From Paraspadella gotoi (lineage: Eukaryota; Chaetognatha): a stretch of DNA of 64,000 nt. A program made the position numbers and the translations under genes. This document shows positions 56,647 through 64,000 of the stretch, one piece after another; positions within the stretch are counted from its first letter, which is position 1, and each line of letters opens with the position of its first letter. The stretch is from NCBI GenBank assembly GCA_051294375.1, contig JBJCIZ010000239.1, positions 5,467,808-5,531,807 of the forward strand, written 5' to 3'. The notes beneath the pieces were generated by a model. That model had not been told where the DNA came from. It ran no database searches and saw only the letters and a list, made by a program, of their open reading frames with translations.

Positions 56647-57066
56647 GTCGGGCATTGCCTAAGTTCACCCCGCCTATAAGCATGACACTTTCAGTTGTGA
56701 CCCGGTGGCTCATTGAGTAAAGCCATCAGCTCATGACCACTAGGTACCGGGTTGGGATTGAACCCGGTACCTACCCTGCGTGGAAAACCCTCAAGAGTGG
56801 TTCCAAGCCCAGGACCCGCTCCTTGGCTGCAAGAAGGGGTTAAAGAACTTCCGGATAGCACTCTTCAGCACCACTTAGCGCATTATCAACAGAGTTCCGG
56901 GCTTAGACACTGGCTTGAGGGTTTACTACGCCCCCAAGGCGGTTTACGGCCGTCCAACAGCTTCCCGCAGGTGAGTTACCATTGGGGATCGATCCCGGTA
57001 CCCTAATGGACATGAACTTGAAGGCTTTAATGCTTATAGGCGGGTTGAACTTGTTGCAATTCCCGA
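56647..57066. mobile_element. Repeat family B, fold-back dimer copy
   Basis: Left end gtcgggcattgcctaagttc and right end reading its reverse complement (gttgcaattcccgac). The right half repeats the left half inverted, for example the cccccaagg.ggtttacggccg block. tRNA-like A and B boxes at about 56705 and 56745. About 420 bases. Confidence 0.75.
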
Positions 57067-57154
57067 CTACACGTTTCTCATGCCACCCTAATTTCATACC
57101 CAATCCCACCCCCAATTCGACCACCTTCCCACCTCACCCCCCTTTTCTCCTAAC

Positions 57155-57277
57155 CTCCGTGGTGGCTTCAATCGACGCCCCGTGCTTCAACAGAAGTTCG
57201 ACGACTTTGATTCTGTTCTTTTTGCAGGCGATGTGTAGGGGGGTGAATCCGTTGAGGGCGCGAGCGTTGACTTCGGC
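57155..57277 (-). CDS. Ank: Ankyrin exon 4: one ANK repeat
   Basis: 123 bp, 41 codons, phase 0-0. Encodes [20 protein letters not shown] and continues [20 protein letters not shown], a highly conserved ankyrin segment. The acceptor is CCCCAG and the donor GTTAGG, a weaker donor than most in this gene. The next ankyrin exon lies 4.8 kb away; that intron contains an unexplained coding-like island (54782-55291). Confidence 0.94.
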
Positions 57278-57701
57278 CTGGGGTTGTCGAGCGGATTTAA
57301 GATGAGGAGAAGATAAATGAACGAACGAATAGATGTATAGATTAATCAATATAAATCAATAAAAAAATAGATAAATCAATCAAACAAGCAAACAATCAAT
57401 CATAAATCTATATAATAGGCATATTAACAAATAATAATAAATTATAGAGCGTTTAAAATATTGAATTATAAAAAAATTGGGAAAAAATAGAAAGATTAAG
57501 TTTAGACAAGGAAGAAAGAAAAAGAAAACAAAAAGTTGTACAATGTACAATATGCCCTCTTTTAAAATATCTTTCAAAGAGACAATCTAGCCTGCTTTCC
57601 TTTTTTTTTTCGCTCACTGGGTTCCACTCGCCGACCGAAACTCAACATCCTGTCCGAAAAGAAACTCACCAAGAACCCATCCACTCTCCAGCCGAACTCA
57701 C
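57278..57701. other. Intron between exons 3 and 4
   Basis: AT-rich, with some loose aatcaa repeats near 57340-57410. Nothing coding. Confidence 0.6.
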
Positions 57702-57902
57702 CTTCCTGTCCAGAAGGATCTTGGCCACCCTGTGATGTCCGCAATGGGCGGCCACGTGAAGCGGCGTCAAATAATCGACGGGTGACGTCATCGACAGGCG
57801 CCTGATGATAAAGGAGCAGGCGGCGCACTCGACGTGATCACCCTGGGCGCCCATGTGGAGCGGGGTCAGGCCGTTCTTGGTCTTGGATCCATGGGGCGCC
57901 GC
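57702..57902 (-). CDS. Ank: Ankyrin exon 3: two ANK repeats, with three single-base frame errors
   Basis: 201 bp. Frame 1 gives [20 protein letters not shown], then a nonsense run, then [20 protein letters not shown]. The missing middle is found in another frame as [14 protein letters not shown]. One base is missing near 57816 and one is extra near 57783, so the two errors compensate. The entry phase also disagrees with the previous exon unless the CCCC run near 57891 has one C too many. With all three repaired the exon is 200 bp and in phase. No stop is created as it stands. Homopolymer sequencing error is the likely cause. Confidence 0.9.
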
Positions 57903-58646
57903 CTGGGGAGGGGTGGCGGGGGGGGTGGCGGGGGAGACGGGGTTGGCATGGCATGGCATGGGAGAAAGGAAAAAGGAAAGTTTTTTTTTTTATTTTTTTT
58001 TTATTTTCGGGTCCGGTAATCTATTGTTAATTCAATTTTTTTGGATTTATTGCAATTCATTCAATAAATATTTAGGTCATTTTACGCTGTCGTTTTAAGT
58101 CATTTTATCGTGACGGGTCGTCTCTTGAGGAGTTCATGTTGTCTAGATTGGGTTGCCATTTATATAAGTAATTTTCTTCATCATTATATGTGTTTTATTT
58201 CGAATTCAAAAAAAGGTTGTCTAAGTATCTACAATAAATTCAGGCAAAAACTAGTTTTAACGTTAAAACAAGGTTATTAAAATCAGATATTTATAGCTTA
58301 AATAATAAAGAAAGGACATAGTCTTTTGAGAACAGTATTTTTTTAACAAATAAGTATTGGTAATAATTTTTTTTTCTCCGTTAGCTGATCAAAGGTAAAG
58401 ATGTCCCTTTTACCTTGAAACTATTTTATTAAGAAGAAAACTTATTTTAATATTTTATTATTTTATTTTACCTTACAGTTTGATCACTCTCACGCTATTC
58501 TAAATAGAGAGTTTAGTGAGTATCCTTCAAGGTTCCAAGCGCTTCTCATTAACTTCTCTAAATGGAATCATCCGAACTCACGACGCGACTCACTTTCGGT
58601 CCAATATCTCCTAAACCTAAACCTTACCCTCGCACTCCTAACTCAC
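57903..58646. other. Intron between exons 2 and 3
   Basis: G-rich near the acceptor side (ggggtggcggggggggtggcgg on the + strand) and AT-rich elsewhere. No element recognised. Confidence 0.6.
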
Positions 58647-58815
58647 CCTCTATGAGGACGTCGACGACTTGATCGTGCCCGCTCCTCGCCGCGCAGTGCA
58701 GCGGCGTGAGCCCGTCTCTCGTCGTGATTTGCTTCGAGGCTCCGGACTCCAACAAAAGGCGAACCATCGAGAGCTTCCCCCATTTCGCCGCTACGTGGAG
58801 CGGCGTGATGCCTTG
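58647..58815 (-). CDS. Ank: Ankyrin exon 2: two ANK repeats
   Basis: 169 bp. It encodes [20 protein letters not shown] followed by [20 protein letters not shown], two consecutive repeats. Acceptor GAGCAG, donor GTGAGT, phase 0 in and phase 1 out. The end of the second repeat is one residue shorter than in other ankyrins (VLIEG where LLLERG is usual), which may be a real variant or a lost codon. Confidence 0.93.
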
Positions 58816-58892
58816 CTGCTCGTGTGGGGGTTGAAAGGGAAACAAAAGATATATGTAAATCTGATGAAATGAAATTAATTATTAAGTAAACC

Positions 58893-59018
58893 NNNNNNNN
58901 NNNNNNNNNNNNNNNNNNNNNNNNNNNNNNNNNNNNNNNNNNNNNNNNNNNNNNNNNNNNNNNNNNNNNNNNNNNNNNNNNNNNNNNNNNNNNNNNNNNN
59001 NNNNNNNNNNNNNNNNNN
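58893..59018. other. 126-N gap
   Basis: Run of N in the intron between exons 1 and 2. Confidence 0.98.
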
Positions 59019-60162
59019 TTAAAAATAAAATAAATCGATCACGTTTCCAGCGTTGGTTGAAAATATAATTAATAAATATATCTTTCAATTATTTTTTTTT
59101 GTTTTGAAAAACTTTTCGAGATTATACATAAAACGATGACCGGTTTTAAATTTCAAGAGTGGACAGTAAAAGTAATAAAAATAATTTATTGTTTATTTAT
59201 AATTTTCTTTAATTCATGATTATTATTTATTTTTACACTACTGGAGACGGGACCGAAAACCCAATTTACGCCTAAACCAATTGTTAGTAACGTTTATTTT
59301 TCATAAATCTAAAAAAAAAACGTATACGCATTATAAATGCATTATGCTTCGTTTAAAAACCAACAAAAGATATATTTAGCAACATTTAAGATATTATTCA
59401 ACGAATTTCGTACGATTAGTGAATTCTAAAGTTTAGGTTTACAAATATCATGGAAGACGCTATGTAGTTTGTTTGTATAGCAAGTTTGTTACAACTCACC
59501 AAGTGCTACGTCTTTTGTTAAATATCAATTTAATAATGGTTTGCACGTCTAGTATCAACTTGTCCGTACGAATGCGGACCGCTCGGCAAAAAAAAATAAA
59601 CAATCTTGGACAAAAAAATTTTCAGCCAAAAAAAAAAATAAAAACAGAAGAATAGGCGATAACTGGTTCGCTATGCGACGATGCATTTTAGTATGCGGCA
59701 ACATAAAAAAAAATCACTATGCAAGTAGAAATGGCAAATTAGGAGAACACACATTAAGCGACGATTCATGCCGAACATAGAAAAATCATGGTCCCCCCAA
59801 AAAGCGAAAAAGAGTTAGTATCAACGAAGAGAAAAGCCTAAACACGATAGCTAACGAAATGCCCGAAACGAAAAAAGGAAATAAATACTTATAAATGAAT
59901 ATAATAAAAAAAAAATAAATAAAATCGTTTATTCCCCCACACCAACAGAAAAAAAAATAGTTAAATAATCGATTAATTAATTTATTTATTGGACATCAAA
60001 TGAGGAGAAAAAATGTGTATAGAAAGACATTTTGTGTTGTTTTTTTTTCATTGATTATTTGCTTTTCTTTGAAAATTTTTCTTCCTTTATGAATTTATTA
60101 AATTTATGAATTTATTTTCCCTTAATTTATGAATTTATTAATCTTATTAATTGATTCAATTA
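59019..60162. other. AT-rich intron sequence
   Basis: Nothing recognised. Confidence 0.6.
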
Positions 60163-60177
60163 TTACAAAAAAAGAAA

Positions 60178-60262
60178 AGGAACCCGAGATAGATTCGAAC
60201 CACTGACCTCGGCGACCGAATCTAGAGCGGATTCTCCGCTCCCCTCGTTGGCTCTGGGACTA
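60178..60262 (-). other. tRNA-like sequence (pseudogene or SINE head)
   Basis: On the minus strand a B-box word GGTTCGAATCT, a GAGCGG/CCGCTC hairpin and a long arm reading GGTCGCCGAGGTC suggest a tRNA. The T stem has mismatches and the acceptor ends do not pair well, so a working tRNA is unlikely. Confidence 0.3.
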
Positions 60263-60269
60263 TTAGGGA

Positions 60270-60383
60270 CAGAATGATCCTGAGAAGAAAGAAAAGGAAG
60301 GAAGGAAGGAAAAGAGTTATGGAAGGAAGGGAGGAAAGAAAAAAAGAAAGGTGGGGAAGACGAAAGGAAGGGGAAAAAAGGAT

Positions 60384-60467
<84 letters not shown>

Positions 60468-60765
60468 TGGAGGAGAGGAAATAGGAAAAAGAAAGTTGAG
60501 AGGGAGGGAAGAAAAGGAATAGAGAAATTAAAAGGAAAAAAGGGAGGAAAGGAAAAAAGGAAAAAGGAAAAGTGAGGAAGGGAGAAAAGAAAAGGAAAGG
60601 AGAAAGGAAAAAGGAAAAGAGAGGAAGTACAGGAGCAAAGGAGAGAAAAGAAAAAGAAAAGTGAAGGAAGAGAGAAAGGGAAAGAAAGGAAAAAGGAAAA
60701 GGGAACGGATGAAAGAAAGGAAAAGGAGAAATAAAGAAAGGTAAAAAGAGAGGAAAAATTATATA
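60270..60765. repeat. Purine-rich tract with (GA)n core
   Basis: (GA)n at about 60384-60463 within 500 bases of G/A-rich sequence with loosely repeated ggaaaaaggaaaag blocks. Confidence 0.92.
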
Positions 60766-61068
60766 ATAAGATGGAAGCAAAGTATTGAGAAAAAATCAAA
60801 GGAAAAAAAATACAAAAGAAACAACTCAAGGTTCATCGCTTTTTTTTTTTTGTTTTTGTTTTTTTTTGGGGGGGGGTGGTGGGTTTGATTCGCCGCGCAG
60901 ACGTTCCTTTGTTTTCTCACGCGATAAATATTCTATCAATTTTAATGACACCGAACGATGACACGACGCCAAGTTACATCCGGAAGACGCAATGGAATCG
61001 CAGTTACATCCGCTTTTTAATCTAATGATAAAAAGATTAAAAAAAAAAACCCAAAGAAGAAAACTCAC

Positions 61069-61167
61069 TCGGGCCAGAAAGTTGACGTCTGCTCCGCTTT
61101 GGACGAGAAGTTTAGCCACATCAACGTTTCCATAATGGGAGGCGATGTGAAGCGGGGTGAACCCACT
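61069..61167 (-). CDS. Ank: Ankyrin exon 1 of window: one ANK repeat
   Basis: A 99-bp exon of 33 codons starting [20 protein letters not shown], which matches the seventh ANK repeat of canonical ankyrins. The acceptor is TTCACAG and the donor GTGAGT; phase 0 at both ends. A pyrimidine-rich stretch (purine-rich on the + strand, 61177-61255) lies directly upstream in gene orientation and would serve as the polypyrimidine tract. Confidence 0.95.
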
Positions 61168-61255
61168 CTGTGAAGTTGGGGTAGGGGGAGGAGAAGGGGA
61201 GAGAGAAAGAGGGAGAGAGAGAGAGAGAAGGGGGAGAGAGAGGGAGAAAGAAAGT

Positions 61256-61800
61256 GAAACGTCAAAGAATTAGATATGACAGATAAAGTAGCGAAAAAAA
61301 AACTATCAATTTTTTTTTAAAGTTTCATTACTTTTGAAAATATATTTTCATAGACAAAATTCGCTTTTTCTTTATTCACAAGCGAAATATTAACGAGCAA
61401 TAGTTTGCAGGAAGAGTCATTATATTAATTTATTTTTAATTATCTCATTCTCTATTTTAGAATTGCGAAGACTTTAAACTTAACCTAATTTTATTGACAC
61501 AATCGTGAAAAAACAAACAGAGAAAAAAAAAAGAAAAAAATAATAAAAGAAAAAAAAAGAGAAGAGTTGACCTTTTCTCGTCATTTATTATTCTTTATTT
61601 TTTTCTTTTTTCTTCCTTTTCTTTCTTTCTTTTCGTCAAAAATTGGGATCGATTTTTCGTTTTCAAAAAAAAAAACAAACAAACAAACTGTTAAACCAAA
61701 ACAAAGAGCTAAAAACAGACACCAAAAAAAAAAGATGAATGACTAAACAATAAAAAAAAAGGAAACATGAAGAAGAACCTAAAAATGGGAAGCAAGGATG
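61256..61800. other. AT-rich intron upstream of exon 1
   Basis: No exon found. Many A and T runs. Confidence 0.6.
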
Positions 61801-63060
61801 TGATGGAATTCCCGTGATGGAATCCCAGTGATGGAATTCCCGTGATGGAATTCCGCGTGATTGGAATTTCCCGGATGGAATTCCGTGTGGATCGTAATTC
61901 CCCTGTGATGGAAATCCCCGTGATGGAACCCCTGTGATGGAATCCCGTGATGGAATCCCCGTGATGGAATTTCCGGGATGGATTTCCGGGACGGAATCCC
62001 CGTGATGGAATTTCCGTGATGGAAATCCCGTGATGGAATTCCCGGGATGGAATCCCTGTGATGGAATCCCCGTGATGGAATCCCGTGATGGATCCCGTGA
62101 TGGAATCCTCATGATCAATTCAAGTGATGGAATCCCCGTGATGGAATCCTCATGATGGAATTCCCGTGATGGAATCCCGCATTGATGGAAGCCCCGTGAC
62201 TGGAATTCTCGTGATGGAATTCTCGTGATGGAATTCTTTGATGAATCCCCGTGACTGGAATTCCCTTGATGGAATCCCGTGATGGAATCGTAATGGAATT
62301 CTCCTGATGGAATTCTCGTGATGGAATTCCTTTGATGGAATCCCCGTGATGAATTCCCTTGGATGGATCCCCGTGCATGGATCCTCGTGATGGAATCCCC
62401 GGGATGGAAATCCGGGATGAATCCCTGTGATGGAATTTCGGGATGGAACCTGTGTTGGAATTTCCCGTGATGGAATTCCCGTGATGGATCCCTGTGATGG
62501 AATCCCGTGATGGACTCCGGGATGGAATCCCCGGGATGGAATCCCTCTGATGGATGCCCTGTGATGGAATCCCGTGATGGAATTCCGTGATGGAATCACA
62601 TGATGGAATTTCGCGTGATGGAATCCCCTTGATGGAATTCTCGTGATGGAATTTTCCGTGACGGAACTCCCGTGATGGAATTCCGTGATGGAATTCCTTT
62701 GATGGAATCCACCCCGTGATGGATTCCCTTGATGGAATCCCCGTGATGGAATCCCGTGATGGAATCAAAGGGCATGGAATCCCCGGGATGAATCCTGTGA
62801 TGGAATCCCGCGTGATGGAATTCCCGTGATGGGAATCCCCCCGTGATGGAATTCACGTGATGGAATCCCCGTGATGGAATCCCTGTGATGGAATTCCCGT
62901 GATGGAATCCCGTGATGGAATCCCCGTGAAGGAATCCCGAATTTAACGCGGAGAACGGTGAAAATTGGACACAGAGCACGCGCACGATTGTTAATACTTG
63001 CGACGATGACGAAAACGACGACGACAAGACGAAAAAAAATACACGTGAGAAAACGACGGA

Positions 63061-63085
63061 NNNNNNNNNNNNNNNNNNNNNNNNN
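63061..63085. other. 25-N assembly gap
   Basis: The unique sequence to its left (62941-63060, starting at ggagaacggtgaaaattgga) recurs at 63630-63745, so the left flank duplicates the right. Confidence 0.95.
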
Positions 63086-63425
63086 GGAATCCCCGGGATG
63101 GAATCCCCGGGATGGAATCCCTGTGATGGAATCTTCGGGATGGAACCCTGTGTTGGAATTCCCGTGATGGAATTCCCGTGATGGAATCCCTGTGATGGAA
63201 TCCCCGTGATGGAATCTCCGGGATGGAATCCCCGGGATGGAATCCCTCTGATGGAATCCCTGTGATGGAATCCCCGTGATGGAATTCCCGTGATGGAATC
63301 ACATGATGGAATTTTCGTGATGGAATCCCCTTGATGGAATTCTCGTGATGGAATTTTCGTGACGGAAATCCCGTGATGGAATTCCCGTGATGGAATTCCT
63401 TTGATGGAATCCCCGTGATGGAATT

Positions 63426-63582
63426 NNNNNNNNNNNNNNNNNNNNNNNNNNNNNNNNNNNNNNNNNNNNNNNNNNNNNNNNNNNNNNNNNNNNNNNNNNN
63501 NNNNNNNNNNNNNNNNNNNNNNNNNNNNNNNNNNNNNNNNNNNNNNNNNNNNNNNNNNNNNNNNNNNNNNNNNNNNNNNNNN
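63426..63582. other. 157-N gap
   Basis: Run of N inside the 14-bp minisatellite. Confidence 0.98.
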
Positions 63583-63616
63583 TGGAATCCCCGTGATGGA
63601 ATCCCCGTGATGGAAT

Positions 63617-63899
63617 CCCCGTTTTAACCGGAGAACGGTGAAAATTGGACAAGAGACCGGCGAGATTGTTAATACTTGCGACGATGACGAAAACGACGAC
63701 GACAAAGACGAAAAAAAATAACGTGAGAAAACGACGACGACGACGACGAAAACGACCTCGAGAGACGATCACGCCTTTTTTGTCGCACTTCGTCGCCAGC
63801 GCCATCTCTTCGTCGTTCTCTCTCCGCCACACGCCCCCCTTTCGACGTTTCAAAGATGGCGTCAATCGCGCGAGGAGACGTGACCGTCGCGACCCTCAA

Positions 63900-63934
<35 letters not shown>

Positions 63935-64000
63935 TTATGTTGTGGAAGTTGTTTATCTCGAGGGAAAGCGTTGCCCGTATTGGAGGAGGGAAAGAGGGGG
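63617..64000. other. GC-richer block at window end
   Basis: Holds CGACGA/CGTCGT triplet tracts (63690-63750 and 63900-63935) and frames on the minus strand, but none resembles the ankyrin repeats expected next (the KDDTKAAALLL-type repeat). Left unassigned. Confidence 0.5.

Larger units (their letters stand above)
1274..61167 (-). other. Ank: Ankyrin gene, 48 exons seen, both ends outside window
   Basis: Spectrin-binding membrane adaptor. In gene order the exons encode ankyrin repeats, a linker, ZU5-ZU5-UPA, a death domain and a long acidic Ser-rich tail, which is the diagnostic order of the ankyrin family. Exon phases agree from one exon to the next except at three places (exons at 57702, 45748 and 26529) where one- or two-base errors explain the break. 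Against the canonical 24-repeat ankyrins about six N-terminal repeats are missing, so the promoter and start codon lie beyond base 64000; the last exon here ends in a GT donor, so more 3' exons lie below base 1. Which ankyrin paralogue it is cannot be settled; protostomes usually have one or two. Confidence 0.96.
61803..63616. repeat. 14-bp minisatellite, well over 100 copies, with two gaps
   Basis: Unit gatggaatccccgt or gatggaattcccgt on the + strand. All six frames stay open over long stretches because 14 is not a multiple of three and the unit lacks stops; the Ile-Pro-Ser-Arg and Phe-His-His runs are not genes. Left part (61803-62940) has frequent indels; the right part (63086-63616) is cleaner. 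Confidence 0.95.

Noticed and set aside
60178-60262. A working tRNA gene
   Set aside because: B box and one hairpin are present, but the T stem is mismatched and the acceptor ends do not pair. Reported only as tRNA-like.
61803-63616. CRISPR-like array of short repeats
   Set aside because: Units are directly adjacent with no unique spacers, and the genome is eukaryotic.
61663-63865. Long minus-strand frames rich in IPSR, FHH and DSITG, up to 369 codons
   Set aside because: They are translations of a 14-bp minisatellite. Several frames are open at once and the period is not a multiple of three.
63669-64000. First exon of the ankyrin gene or another gene start
   Set aside because: The frames do not resemble the ankyrin N-terminal repeats expected here, and the triplet tracts explain the open frames.

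Overview
The window is one stretch of an animal nuclear genome and holds, on the minus strand, most of a single ankyrin gene. I read 48 exons from about 61.17 kb down to 1.27 kb. The 5' end (start codon and roughly the first six ankyrin repeats) lies beyond base 64000 and the 3' end lies below base 1. Nearly all exons were placed by hand from family conservation, AG acceptors, GT (once GC) donors and phase agreement; the longest exons are also plain open frames. Residues such as GCMNIVI in the repeat exons, and the short linker between the two halves of the ZU5 region, look protostome and arthropod-like. The species cannot be told from the sequence.

Layout in gene order: ankyrin repeats at 61.17-41.35 kb (19 repeat units, two of them rival versions of one repeat); linker exons at 40.6-31.3 kb; tandem ZU5 domains and the UPA domain at 26.6-18.7 kb (spectrin-binding module); death domain at 17.4-16.1 kb; then an AT-rich run of small, mostly phase 1-1 tail exons at 14.9-9.9 kb, a 1.9-kb exon and a 4.4-kb exon of Ser/Asp/Glu-rich disordered sequence. 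This is the order of a large ankyrin with a long neuronal-type tail. Such a protein would link membrane channels and adhesion proteins to spectrin.

Introns above about 16 kb are crowded with simple repeats ((GA)n, (GGAAA)n, (CGT)n, 14-bp, 22-bp and 27-bp minisatellites), degenerate TTAGGG-like arrays and at least four interspersed repeat families. Introns below 16 kb are plain AT-rich sequence almost free of them.

The most unusual observation is that at least four exons have a tandem array grown out of the exon edge itself, so that splice sites are multiplied: 8 donors at 46.17-46.57 kb with frame kept, about 17 donor-like copies at 49.06-49.52 kb, several at 19.05-19.31 kb, and 5 acceptor-bearing exon starts at 16.18-16.70 kb.

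Assembly quality matters here. Seven N-runs are present. The three 25-N gaps each have an error-rich copy of the right flank on their left side (34.2-38.65, 42.3-44.1 and 61.8-63.06 kb), which creates false duplicate exons. Single-base frame breaks also occur in a few otherwise good exons.
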